Origin: Monosporascus cannonballus
Lineage: Eukaryota; Ascomycota; Sordariomycetes; Xylariales
NCBI GenBank assembly: GCA_004154925.1
Contig: QJNS01000716.1
Span: 1-31,513 of the forward strand
Length of the DNA stretch: 31,513 nt
Direction: 5' to 3'
In this document: in pieces, positions 1 through 10,297 of the stretch
Layout of the letters: every line of letters starts with the position of its first letter
How positions within the stretch are numbered: position 1 is the stretch's first letter
The notes under the pieces: model-generated
What the model saw: only the letters and a program-made list of their open reading frames with translations
What the model was told of the DNA's origin: nothing
Database searches by the model: none
Position numbers and translations under genes: made by a program

Positions 1-38
1 AAAAAAAAAAACCAAAAAAAAAAAAAAAAAAAAAAAAA
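1..38. repeat. poly-A tract at the window edge
   Basis: A run of A interrupted only by CC at 12-13. It ends directly against the left end of an inverted-repeat element. It may be a true homopolymer, the tail of an older element, or a sequence-end artefact; the window edge prevents a decision. Confidence 0.8.
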
Positions 39-39
39 G

Positions 40-80
40 GTGAGGCGCCACACTGGCGGGACACTATCAGATTTCATAAC
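40..80 (+). repeat. left terminal inverted repeat
   Basis: Begins GTGAGGCGCC and pairs with the reverse complement of 1269-1311. Relative to the right copy it lacks 2 bp (AT) after CACACT. Confidence 0.85.
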
Positions 81-1268
81 AGAGAATGCTCTCGTCACTT
101 TTCTGCATAGTATGCATTATATTTACGTGTTGGTGACCTATCAAGCGCCCTTGGTTGTAGATAAGGTTATTCGATGTTAAAGTGACATGTGGTGGTGCGT
201 AGCATACACACACAGTCTTGCTGTTGCATTATCCGATTCTAGTATGAAGTCATCATTGGTAGTAACGACCGTTTGGCCTTGTATATCCCTTGTTGTCTTC
301 AGGCCTGTTGCCTTGCTGCTCGTCGTCGAAGCCAGGTCGTGGAAGACTTGTGAGGTTTTAGACTAGACTTAGAATACCTCAATTGGCCAGTGTAAAACTA
401 GTGGCATGAGGGTTGAGATATAAAGTGCCATCGGGGACTCAACTCGGCATCTTCATGATTCAGAAGTTGAAGCGAGCTTCATCACCGTTGCCAAAGCCTG
501 ACAGCTCGGTTCTCTATCTCTAGACTTGTTTATAACCACGCTTTGGCAGAGGAAGATTTGTCATTTCAGTCCTGGTCATTGAGGCGAAATGCCACTCCCT
601 ACAACTCTCAGGGGTCTTCTTTGTTAGCTACCTCCACACTGGATCACCATACGCCGTATGAGGCTGGAGTTTAGACCCCAAAGGCAATTGTATGGAATAT
701 ACAGTGGGATTTCGGCCAAGATCGACCTTCGTCACTTCACGATAGCGGCAAGCACTGGCAAAACTGTCAGAGCACGCTTACTCCAATACAAATTTGTATG
801 GGATTCTACCAGACCCTACGGTGGACTCTATGGGAAGTAACTAACAAAGAATACACCCGAGAGTTATATAGGTTGCATGCCACTCTAATATTCCACGAAA
901 TGGGCGCCCGAACCGTGATTGCTTGAAGCATTATTTCGCTATGTATGATTTCCATCATCCTGTAACACGGTGATCAAATGGCTTGACAGTGTTTCGTGGG
1001 ACATTCCCTGTATAACTCGGAAAGTCTGAAAAGCAAATCCTCTCAGGACTTTCCATCACCACCCCCTGGCCGGCGCATAGAACGCCGAGCAATCATTCGA
1101 TATGTGTACGCATGGAAGAGAAAGCCTTGACGGTCTCCAGATCTTGTAATTAGAGTATTTTGAACTGTTCGAGCAGGGTTTCACGGATGGGCTTGGTACC
1201 TCAGGCAAGTCGCTAGAGGAAGAGCAAGAAGATGGGAGCAACGACTGTTCTCGGGGAATTACACAGTC

Positions 1269-1311
1269 GTTATGAGATCTGATAGTGTCCCGCCATAGTG
1301 TGGGGCCTCAC
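1269..1311 (-). repeat. right terminal inverted repeat
   Basis: Its reverse complement begins GTGAGGCCCC and ends CTCATAAC, matching the left repeat except for two substitutions and a 2-bp insertion. Confidence 0.85.
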
Positions 1312-3300
1312 ATTTCGGCGTTTTCAGACTGACAGTTGCTGAGAAAAAGATCCTACTGAAGCGAAGGCTTAAGACCCTGGAGGCCTTGTGCTGTGTAGGT
1401 ACGTGTTATCTTGAGTTCCTGCGTGGCAATGAGCGTGGACGAGCTGTCCATCTTCTGTTGGACGATCTCGCAGTCGAAGTCACGCATCAGTGAGCTTAGA
1501 CCTCTGCGCCAGGATTCCAGGACTCGCTTTCGACTGCCGTTCTCCGTATTTAGTCACCATGGCATCCACTCCGCCCACCGAGCGCGCGTCGACGGTTTTT
1601 TTTAAGACGAGCGAGTCAACTTAAAAGAGCCACTATCTTCTTAAGTTGGTTCTTAAAATCCTGATGACGCGTTCAGGATTGAATGAGAGTACAGGAGCTG
1701 GGTGAGGACCTATCGACCTGGGACCCGACTTGGGACCCGAAGACCCCGTATATAGACATGTTCCCTCATCCAACTTGCACTATTGACCCTGTATTAATAC
1801 AGGGACGAGGTAAGATCAACGCCAAAAGCCCTGGTTATCGATAATAAGCTCGACTAAGGATCCTATAGTGACTCATTCGTCAAATTTGTGGAAGGCTCAC
1901 CCCTGCTGCGGGCCTGGATGCAGTGGAACATCGACGAAATACAATTTCAACGACTTTTTCTTGATGATTTCATCCTCGAGCCTATCACGTCCTAGTAAGC
2001 GCGTAGATAACCACCATTCAGGAAATCGGCGTTGGACCGTGGATAAGTAGACGCTAAGACAGCCCGTCAGAGCGGCTTATCCTCGGAGAACCGAAGTAAT
2101 TAGGTCATCGGTCAGTCTTCTGCCGTCATTCTCGATATTGACTCTTCTGGGATGAACAGAGAAAACTCTCAGTTTATGTTGTTCCACGTTGAAGGGCTCG
2201 CCAAGCTTGATGGCGGCCAGCATAGATCTGCTATCACCAAGAACCGGGCGGTCAAAGAACGAGGTGCCTAATAGCGCTCCATGCATGTCCATCGAGTAGA
2301 GATGCCATGGCCGCGGGAGATATGCTCTTGATATGCGATATGCTCCTACGACTTCGAAAGGTTCCAAAATCTGGGCGGGCTTGCACGGTCCATAGATATT
2401 CGATGGAAATTAGCAGCGGGTTATGGGGCGGACTCATAAGCATGAGCCGCATACAGCACTAGGGATTCAGTTATTTCCTATTCGGGCGAAAGGTTGGCCC
2501 GATTTGCTATAGGAAATGTGGTCAGTACAGCAACCGTTCCTTCACTTCGTTTCATGCGAACCCATATGTGGATTTAAATGAGCGCATTGTACGGGTTTAT
2601 GCTAACCTTATCTCACGTTTCCTGCCTTTGGATTCAACGTCGGCGCCGGTACCCAGATTAACGGCGCCCATTGGCGTTCCACTTGCGCGGAAACATTGGT
2701 AAAACATCGCGGTGGATCAGCATTAACGGCGGATCGTCCCATAATGATTCGATTCACACAGGGATCCCCGCGCTTGCTATTTCGAAACAATTACTGTGGA
2801 ACTTGAGCCTCAACCAGCCATTGTCAATGCTTAGCGATTGCTTATGTAGTGACGGGACGAGCCGAACTCCCGTGCCAATCATCCAGGACATGCATACCAT
2901 ACCAGAGGGAGTCCCTTACCAAGTACACAAAAGCAGTTTTCCCCGTTATTCTAGGTTTACCCGCGCGTTTGTTTCCCAGGCCTAGACGGAAAATGGCCCC
3001 TTCCCCTTTACATAGCGGGGTGAATAGCTTCTTCTTGTATGCATACCTCGGTCCTCTGTACCTCGGCGTCTATATCAAACCATAGCTAAAACTTCACCTA
3101 GTCTCCGCATGGGGCCTGCATTGCAATCCCATCGCTGGGTGCCTCTCAGTAGCTCGGGGCAAGCACGCTTTGGGACTGAGTCGGAGGTTTGTCCCGTGGG
3201 TCAGAGCCTATAGCGTGGTACGGTTCGTGTGAATGTGATTGCAAAGGGCGTCAAGGGGGCTATTCTGAGCGACGAGCTCCTAGGGTCTTATCAGGGTGAG
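1312..3300. other. intergenic region, no convincing gene
   Basis: About 2 kb of balanced composition. Open frames on both strands are no longer than chance allows at this base composition; the longest is about 115 codons on the minus strand ending near 2077. No splice pattern or family motif connects them. The only small structures noted are an 18-bp palindrome at 1787-1804 and a GGGACCCGA direct repeat near 1720-1740. Confidence 0.6.
1787..1804. repeat. perfect 18-bp palindrome
   Basis: CCCTGTATTAATACAGGG reads the same on both strands. It could be a dimeric transcription-factor site or chance. No gene start lies close by. Confidence 0.5.
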
Positions 3301-3315
3301 GTTGGGACTCACCAC

Positions 3316-3326
3316 ATATATATATA
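3316..3326 (+). promoter_or_regulatory. TATA-like element upstream of the Egh16-like gene
   Basis: An alternating TA run within CACATATATATATACG lies about 185 bp upstream of the chosen ATG. A pyrimidine-rich stretch (about 3382-3480) follows, as is usual ahead of fungal transcription starts. The assignment rests on position and composition only. Confidence 0.4.
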
Positions 3327-3507
3327 CGAGTGATGGCCCAATGGAACCGTCTCACGATGATCGATTGATTGGCAGGCTGGTCTACTCTCTTCCGTGTATC
3401 CTTCTCTTGGTCGTTGACGATCCCATTAATCTGTTACTCTAGTTTAACTTTCTCGAGTTTCTCTCGGCCTTACTCTATCTTATAAGTTGCTACGATACAT
3501 CTACAAC

Positions 3508-4830
3508 ATGTCTTCCTTTGCGAGAACATTATCCTTGGCTGCTCTGCTCAGCCTGGCCCAGGCACATGGCGTCATCCTCAATGCACAGGGACTTCGCGGC
3601 TCGCCAGCGAGTACTGCCTTTGGAGGTAAGTTGACAGCCCCGCGAACAACTCTCGTGATATATGTAGCTAACCTTTCTTCAGTCAACCCTGAATTGGCAA
3701 GGAACTGCACGGCCATCAACCCGTGTCAACAGGATACGGGCATCATCCGAGACGCGGAGATCGCGGCCAATATCGTGAACGAGTGCGGGCGTACTGAGCT
3801 GACCGGCAACATCGACATCGGAGAGAATACCGAGAACGCGATAGCCGCCGGTGCCGTCACGCAGGTCAAGAGTGGAACCCAGATGATCGTCACCATTCGT
3901 AAGAGCGCCAGACCGGTATTATATATGGGAGCTCTCAGCTGACATTGCCCAGACCAGGTCAACGCCGACGGTGCTGGACCCTACGTATGCGACTTGGTGG
4001 GCATCCCCGTGATCCTAGTATTCGTGTTGCTGTCAACTAATTCGTGGCTCGCAGATCGAGGCTGGAAACAACGGGGTCATCTCGCAGAACCTCACGGTTG
4101 AGAACAACGTTCCCGGCTTGAACGGCTTTTCGCAAGCCAAGATGCAGGACTTCGATATCCGCGTGAACATGCCGAAAGGCTTCAAGTGCACTGGGGGTAA
4201 TTACAATAAAGAGTGCCGAACACGCTTAACCAAAGTTCTCCAAGGATGGCCGGACCCCTGACTGACGACCCGGTTTTAGGTTCTACCGGAAATATATGCA
4301 CCGTGCGGTGCCGAAACAACGCGCAGGCGGGCCCGTTCGGCGGCTGCTTCCCCGTGGAGCAGGTGGACGTCGAGCCCAACGTCAACACCCCCGCCAACAT
4401 CGAGACCAAGCTGTCGCTCGACGGCGTGTTCAAGCAGGTGGCGAACGACGTGGCCGACCTTCCCGCCGCCGTCGCCGCCATCCAGGAGGCCGGATCCGAC
4501 CAGGCGAAGCAGAATGCCGCCGTCGTCAGCTCCCTGCTGAAGCAGACGGTTACCAGCGCCGCCGCGCCCGTCCTCACGCCCTCCGTCATCCTCGGCGGTA
4601 ATCCGACCACTGCCGTCACGGCGACGGCGTCGAGCGCGGACGCTACCCGGCCCACCGAAACTGGTAACGGCGGAGGCAATGGCAACGGACATGGTGGGAA
4701 GGGCGGCTTTGGAAATGGGGCCGGAAACGGATTCGGTAACGGATTCGGCAATGGATTCGGAAAGAAAGTCGGCAATGGCGGGGGTAACTCTGGCAACAAC
4801 AACAAGAGAGCTGAGGTGTTCGTTGCCTAA
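3508..4830 (+). CDS. secreted Egh16/Gas1-like protein (DUF3129), five exons, 356 aa
   Basis: Exons 3508-3625, 3683-3898, 3953-3996, 4055-4196 and 4280-4830 join in frame to 357 codons including stop. All four introns (57, 54, 58 and 83 nt) are GT-AG, and branch-like motifs such as GCTAAC and GCTGAC are visible. The ATG at 3508 is chosen because a clear signal peptide follows (residues 1-19, hydrophobic core LAALLSLAQA). The mature protein would begin HGVILNAQG. Family-typical motifs are RNC-AINPCQQD, NECGRTEL, GENTENA, HQVNADGAGPY, CTGGSTGNICTVRCRNNAQA and GPFGGCF; eight cysteines are present in the core. The C-terminus (301-356) is a Gly/Asn-rich tail ending in a KR dibasic site and AEVFVA. 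Relatives include powdery-mildew Egh16 and the appressorial Gas1/Gas2 (MAS3) proteins, expressed during early host contact; their biochemistry is unsettled. The gene appears intact. Family assignment is strong; a role in virulence here is inference. Confidence 0.93.
4723..4758 (+). repeat. three 12-bp tandem units in the Egh16-like C-terminal tail
   Basis: Three copies of GGNAAYGGATTC encode the repeated tetrapeptide Gly-Asn-Gly-Phe. The tail may vary in length between strains by slippage. Confidence 0.75.
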
Positions 4831-7060
4831 ACTATAAATCATTAGAAATCCAGTCTGGACTTGGATCCGTGTAGATGGCGCAAAGACGCACGGATCAGGC
4901 TTCGCTTACTTTATTCAATCTTCACCTATGGGATAGCAAGGCGACTCCGGTGTTGTTGCAGGCTGGGTACTTTTCTCGCAAGTACTCCTTCCCCCCTCTG
5001 TTAACCGAAAGCTTCGTCCTGTCAATCCGGCATCGCCTTTGAGCCCAAGACGGCCCATATCAGCGTAATATCCTAACGCCGCTCCCATGCCTAGGGGACT
5101 TCTTTGTATCTTCTAAGTATTGTGGGAGAAGGACATATCCGAGTTTGAGTAGCTGGCAAAGTCGAATATCCCGCATGATAGTTACAAATGGAAATAGGTG
5201 ATCCTTCGAAACGACAAGAGGGCGGCCCTTAGCCACTGCGGTGTCCCAATACTTGGAAAACTGACTATCTATGGCCACGTGCGACAACTGTACTACCCGG
5301 GAAGATTCTTGGTAGTCATTGAAATAGCCCTGAATAGGGTTAGGACTGTGGTCGGGGGGTGCTATCTTCCGGAGAAGAAGGCCCGCCGGCGGCACCAGCA
5401 TCGATGGCCGCATCGCCGCGCGCATCCGAGCCGCGGTATATCACTAGGTTTATCAGTGGATAAACATCTTAGTGCGTAGGTTTGGTAAGAACGAAGGGAG
5501 ATCGTAAGCATCGGTATCAGCCATTCCGAGAGATCCAGTGGCTACATAGGGTATCTGCCGGGCTCCCGGGGCGTCCGACAAAGGAAAATGAAATAGTAGC
5601 ACGAGGCTGCTGTTTGTATGAGGATGGTGTGGTCCATGAGAACCTCCAAACGACACTAGCCGGCGCGGTCAAGCCAGAATCATATGCCACTGCCGTATGC
5701 GCTTCGTCAGGACCGCGGATACTCGGGGTTGCTCTTCAGTGATGAACTTTCGGTGAGGAATAGCTTACGCGGAAGTTATTGAAGAGAGTGAGGTGGCTAG
5801 GGTAAGCGCAGGGGATGAATTATAACCGGCAGTTAAGCGCACAGAAAGGGATCTTGGACAGCTGATAATAAGCTTATGAGTAAAAGTTAACATGTGTAAA
5901 AGCAATAGGACAGTTAAGGGATGTAGAAAAAGAAAACGCTGCTAAAATCTGACAACCCGGTAGATAATGGTGTGTGACACCAAGCTACCGTATGACACAG
6001 TATCACAATGGCTCGTGGCAGTGTCACATTCGCCTCGTTGATCAACAGGAGTGGCATATGGGGCTGGTTTTCTGGTCCTCTAGGATGGAGGAATTATAAA
6101 GCCGCGTATGCCGCCAAGAAAAGCTGCATTGCCCCAGGTTTTCTGATCACTGATAGAGACTAGCTCTGTGAAATGCCATTCAAATCCACGGAATATGCTA
6201 ATATATCAATTTCTGTTGTAATTATTCGTATATGAGACAGGACAGAAAACTTCTGGGTCCTGAATGATGCGACTACCTCGTTATCCCTACTGGAGAATGA
6301 AGCCCAGCATGAACTCCAAATGGTAATCGTATTTCTAGGCTACCCCATCCATAAATTGCTTATGCGACCATAATTGAAAATCGAGTTTCGTGGCGGCTTC
6401 GGACAGCTACACGGATATGACTCAATTTGATAGCGATATATCCGAGTGGCATAGAATAAGGGATCCAATGACGTCAAGGAATCCCACGAGGGTGGGTGTT
6501 AAATTGGACGAAACTCGCGTGGTATGCACCAACCGTATAGCCTTTTTCATGTCCTATAGGGCTGAAAAAGTCCGAGTTGTCCTAGGTCCTCCTCCTTCGA
6601 AACCACCCCCCCTCTCTCTCCCCTTTATCAGCCCCTCAGCTCGTTTCGCCTCACCATGGATCCGCCTACCTGCTTTCGTTCCGATCTGGATTATGATTGG
6701 CTTGCCAGAGGTACGAGACTCAGCCGCTTAGCCTCACGACCACGTGCACCTGACTGCTTTGACGGCTGCGGCAGCTCTTTTTGCCTCCTTTGCAATTAAA
6801 TGTCTGCTCCACTGAGCCGCTCATTAAGGGGTGATGGGCTTGGTGGCTGTGGTGGCACGACTCTATTAGCTTTAAGGAGTCATGATGGCTTATGTGTGTG
6901 TGAGCTAAGAGCGCCCGTAGAATGTCAGCCCGGTAGCAACTATAGGGCGAAGTGAGGGAGATTCCCAGAGGTAGTAAGTTGGTAACTGTGGCGTTCGTGT
7001 TGACATGATGGGGTCTATTTTGAGAATGTATTGAGGTAGACAAAGCCCTACATATTCATG
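4831..7060. other. intergenic region between the two secreted-protein genes
   Basis: About 2.2 kb of balanced composition without a convincing gene. Open frames up to about 120 codons occur but show no family motifs, splicing logic or codon bias. An 8-bp stem (GATCCGTG at 4864-4871 with CACGGATC at 4889-4896) lies in the presumed 3' region of the Egh16-like gene. A CT-rich stretch lies near 6590-6640. The last part is presumably the promoter of the multicopper oxidase gene. Confidence 0.6.
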
Positions 7061-7061
7061 G

Positions 7062-7070
7062 TATATAAAA
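7062..7070 (+). promoter_or_regulatory. TATA box of the multicopper oxidase gene
   Basis: TATATAAAA lies 165 bp upstream of the ATG. A CT-rich region containing ACCGACCGACC (about 7120-7170) follows, a common arrangement around fungal transcription start sites. Confidence 0.6.
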
Positions 7071-7234
7071 GTGCATCGTTCTCACCGGCCTCTGTGATAT
7101 CGTGGTCTCGACAGAATGTACTCCTCCTATCCACTCCTGACCGACCGACCAGTCTCTCGCTTAAGGTTCTTATTCATTACATTATCTCTTTATTTGTCTA
7201 GTTTAGTACATTAAGCCGATTGTTTCGCATCAGC

Positions 7235-9458
7235 ATGTCGTCGTTCTGGAGTCGGCTCGCTGCCGGTGTGTTACCCCTATTCGGCGGACTCTCCCAGGAG
7301 GAAACAAATGGGTGCGTTGTCTTTTTTCTTGAAACCCAACAGAGGATACTCCTGACCAAGTTGAAGAGGTTCCATACTCGGAACGACTGAATTCCAGCCA
7401 CTCCCAGAGTTCTTGGCTCCTCCCAATGTACGTTCCATAACCTACAGCAATATGAGTTGCGCACTTACCAAAGTCCCAGGCAGGTATTAACGGCGCTCCC
7501 TGGGGAGCCATGACCTACGAGGGAAATGCCATCAACCAGGGGTATCCGAACAACAGTGTCACTAGATATTATGACTTCGATGTCGCCAGGGCCAGGCTCT
7601 CCCCTGATGGCGTCGAGAAGGAGATGATCGTTATAAACGGCCAGTTCCCGGGTCCCCTGATTGAGGCTAACTGGGGCGACTGGATCTCTGTCACCGTGAC
7701 CAACTCCATCAGGGATCCTGAAGAGGGGACTGCAATCCACTGGCATGCCTTCCTGCAGCAGGAAACCCCCTGGTATGACGGGGTTCCAAGTGGTAAGAAT
7801 ATTCCTGAGGCATTATCGATCCGAGCAGTTTACTAACTAAGTGTGACCAAGTTCAACAATGCCCTATCGCACCAGGGTCTTCCTTCACTTATACATTCCG
7901 CGCTGATCATGTGGGCACGTCGTTTTACCACTCTCACTACTCTGCCCAGATCGCCGGAGGTGCGTCGGGTCCTATTGTTATCTATGGTCCCCAGCACCAG
8001 GAGTTCGACTACGATATGGGTCCCGTGCTCGTGTCTGACTGTAAGAAGCGCTTTGTCTGCCCCCCAGCCGGCTAACCAGGCGCTCCTATAAGGTCCGGCT
8101 AATCTTTACAGGGTTTCATGAAGAATACCATTCTATAATCGAGGGCGTCATGGGGACTGATCCTTCAAGATTCGTACCTGCCACTAGTAACAATCTTATT
8201 AACGGAAAGATGAACTTCGATTGTACCACGGCCCTGAATGGCACCCCCTGTGTCAGCAATGCTGGAATATCAAAATTCGTTTTCCATGAGAACAGCACTC
8301 ATCTACTGCGCATTATAAACGGCGGTTCGGCCGGTACTGAATACTTCTCCATCGATGAGCACAACATGACCGTTGTCGCAATGGACTTTATCCCTATCGA
8401 GCCTTATGAGACAAACGTGATTGCCTTGGGCGTAAGTACTTTCTACCTGGTTGCATTAAAACATTCGTCCGGCTCTGAGAAGTTTCGTTGGTGATGCAAC
8501 GAACATTGGCGTTTTCTAACTGCTTACGTGCTCTTAGGTTGGTCAACGAACGGAGGTTATCGTCCGCGGCAAGTCAGGGGCGGATGCAGAACGAGCTTAT
8601 TTCATGCGCGGGAACCTCTTGCGCAACTGCACGGGCTCGGATACGATGCCCATGGCCCTGGCCGCAATCTACTATAGCGAGGAGGATGCCGAGAACGAGA
8701 TCGTTCCCGACAGCGAGACGCAGGAATTCGACGTGGGACGCTTCGCCTGCGGAAACGAGCCCCTGGAACTGACGAAGCCGATCGAGCCCATGGCCGTCAC
8801 AGCCCTGGAGCCCGAGACGACGGTCCGGATCGAGCTCAGGCGGGAGCTCAACGCCACCGGCAACCAGGAGTGGCTGATGAACGGGCAGACGTTCCGGGGC
8901 AACTTCAACCACCCGATCTTGCGCCTCGCCTCGCAAGGCAATGTCAGCTACCCGTACGACCCACAGTGGAACGTGTACAACATGGGCAGCAACCACACGG
9001 TGCGCGTCATCTGGGAGAACAACAAGGACCCCGAGGACAACATCGCCCACCCCATGCACCTGCACGGCCACGACTTCCAGGTCTTGTCGGCCGGCCCCGG
9101 GGAGTGGGACGGCACCATCGTCAACCCAGAGAACCCGCTGCGCAGGGACACCCACATACTGCCGCCGGGCGGCCATCTCGTCACGCAGTTCCAGGCCGAC
9201 AACCCGGGCATCTGGCCCTACCACTGCCACATCGCCTGGCACGTCAGCTCTGGCTTCTACGTCAACATCATGGAGCGCCCCGACGACCTCCTGCACCGGC
9301 CCGAGATTCCGCAGGTCGTCGACCAGACGTGCAGGGACTGGGACGAGTGGAGCCGGCATAGCATTGTCAACCAGATCGACAGCGGCGTGAAGGCAAAGTC
9401 GAAGAGTCGGATTAGGATGATGCGCCACGAACAAGCCGGGGAACAATATCATTGGTAA
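7235..9458 (+). CDS. secreted laccase-like multicopper oxidase, six exons, 611 aa
   Basis: Proposed exons are 7235-7311, 7408-7427, 7484-7792, 7852-8040, 8112-8431 and 8538-9458 (612 codons with stop). The last three introns are secure: GT-AG ends, a TACTAACT branch motif at about 7831, and continuous family sequence. The first two, and the 20-nt exon between them, were chosen because they keep the frame and give SSQCINGAPWG; this end is less certain. A hydrophobic N-terminus (WSRLAAGVLPLFGGLS) suggests secretion. Three cupredoxin domains are implied by copper motifs: HWHA (118-121), HSH (162-164), HPMHLHGH (476-483) and HCHIAWH (534-540, with type-1 Cys535). The axial position is Phe545. Such enzymes oxidise phenols at the type-1 copper and reduce oxygen at the trinuclear centre. 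The nearest description is an ascomycete extracellular laccase or dihydrogeodin-oxidase-like protein. HWHA replaces the usual HWHG. Substrate is unknown; lignin or phenolic oxidation, pigment formation and secondary metabolism are all possible. Confidence 0.92.
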
Positions 9459-9735
9459 GACATGGAATGACGCATTGGTGAAATATGGGTTGAAGGGGGG
9501 CCGGTAGCATTGGACTAGGGGGAATTCTTTGAATATGTTGTTGGTGTTCTGATTCTCTGTATTTATAAGGTTGTACGTTTGTGTGTCAGAATTACAGAGT
9601 CATGAATCTTGGATACACTCATTTTATACGCTTAAATAGGGTGAGGGAATGAGTACCCGTGGGTGACCCGTAGAAACCACGCAAAAAAAAAAAAAAAAAA
9701 AAAAACCACCGACCAACTATGGGATTTTTTTTTTG
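9459..9735. other. 3' flank of the oxidase gene and boundary to the AT-rich block
   Basis: Contains the presumed 3' UTR of the multicopper oxidase gene, then GAGTACCCGTGGGTGACCCG (from about 9651), a 23-A run at 9683-9705 and a 10-T run at 9725-9734. Composition falls to very AT-rich immediately afterwards, so an insertion boundary probably lies here. Confidence 0.6.
9683..9705. repeat. 23-bp poly-A tract at the compartment boundary
   Basis: An uninterrupted A run following ACCACGC. It could be a retroposon tail or simple slippage. No matching SINE or LINE body was recognised. Confidence 0.85.
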
Positions 9736-9743
9736 AAAACTCT

Positions 9744-9799
9744 CATAGGTAACCCGTAGATATTTTCAAATATTTTAAAATATTTACGGGTTACTCATA
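9744..9799. repeat. short inverted repeat, stem GTAACCCGTA
   Basis: GTAACCCGTA at 9749-9758 and its exact complement TACGGGTTAC at 9785-9794 are flanked by further complementarity, giving two arms of about 26 bp. The core ACCCGTAG is also present just upstream at about 9665. It could be the terminus of a decayed element. Confidence 0.7.
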
Positions 9800-10077
9800 A
9801 GTAAAGAAATAATCTGAAATAATTATATGCAAATAATAAATCAAAAGTTTTAGGTATACGAAAAAATAATAAAAAATAGTGTTATATAATTAATAACCAA
9901 AATTTATTAATGATGTAAAGTTTTTAAATATTACAAATAAACTAACGCTATATTTTGTCTATATTAAGTATATTTAAATCGTATTTGTAACCAAGTTATT
10001 AAGTTAAACCTTAAGTACTGTTATTTTGTTAATTTTTTTTTAGTTGCTGCAAATTTATTTTTTAACCGGTTTAATAC

Positions 10078-10095
10078 CTGGTTTTCGAAAACCAG
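10078..10095. repeat. perfect 18-bp palindrome CTGGTTTTCGAAAACCAG
   Basis: Its core GTTTTCGAAAAC recurs, slightly mutated, at 12577-12590 and 14179-14190 inside the two arms of the large inverted repeat, suggesting a shared element-derived motif. Confidence 0.7.
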
Positions 10096-10272
10096 CTTTA
10101 AATAATTATATTTAAAAGTTCTTTAACGTATTATAATTGCCACCAATTTATATAACGAAATTTATATTTTTTAAAAGGCAATTTGTTTTTTTCCAAATAA
10201 TATATAAATTATTTATTTTAAATTTGTTTTTTAATAATTATTTCAAAAAGGCATATACTTTTGAAAAACTGA

Positions 10273-10297
10273 GGGATAGGGTTAGGGTTAGGGTTAT
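10273..10297 (+). repeat. interstitial telomeric repeat (TTAGGG)n
   Basis: The sequence runs GGGATAGGG and then TTAGGGTTAGGG followed by TTA: about three exact TTAGGG units plus one degenerate unit. The G-rich strand is the + strand, so the array points rightward as it would at a chromosome end lying to the right. It sits alone in RIP-degraded DNA and touches the outer end of the large inverted repeat. Confidence 0.9.

Larger units (their letters stand above)
40..1311. mobile_element. terminal-inverted-repeat element, probably a non-autonomous DNA transposon
   Basis: Positions 40-80 and 1269-1311 are near-perfect inverted repeats: 41 and 43 bp, with two substitutions and one 2-bp indel. Both ends begin GTGAGGC and share the inner block GGCGGGACACTATCAG. 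The 1.19 kb between them has only short open frames (about 60 codons) without recognisable transposase motifs, so the element looks non-autonomous or decayed. Composition matches the surrounding gene-bearing DNA and there is no RIP signature, which suggests low copy number or recent arrival. I see no target-site duplication: the left flank is the poly-A tract and the right flank is ATTTCGGCG. The superfamily therefore stays open. Confidence 0.75.

Noticed and set aside
1353..1553. Minus-strand frame of about 65 codons next to the right end of the inverted-repeat element
   Set aside because: Short, no recognised family, no splice connection. It could be a gene relic but cannot be separated from chance.
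2077..2430. Minus-strand open frame of about 115 codons, with a further 57 codons open after one stop
   Set aside because: The translated sequence looks protein-like, but open frames of this length are expected by chance in several kilobases of balanced composition. There is no family motif, no codon bias, and other frames nearby look equally plausible.
2671..2985. Plus-strand frame of 104 codons
   Set aside because: No signal peptide, motif or promoter logic; overlapping frames on both strands are also open.
4182..4842. Long minus-strand frames opposite the Egh16-like exon 5
   Set aside because: Shadows caused by the GC-rich, codon-biased exon; the spliced + strand gene explains the region.
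8574..9452. 292-codon minus-strand frame and other frames across the last oxidase exon
   Set aside because: Shadow of the multicopper oxidase exon, whose copper motifs lie on the + strand.
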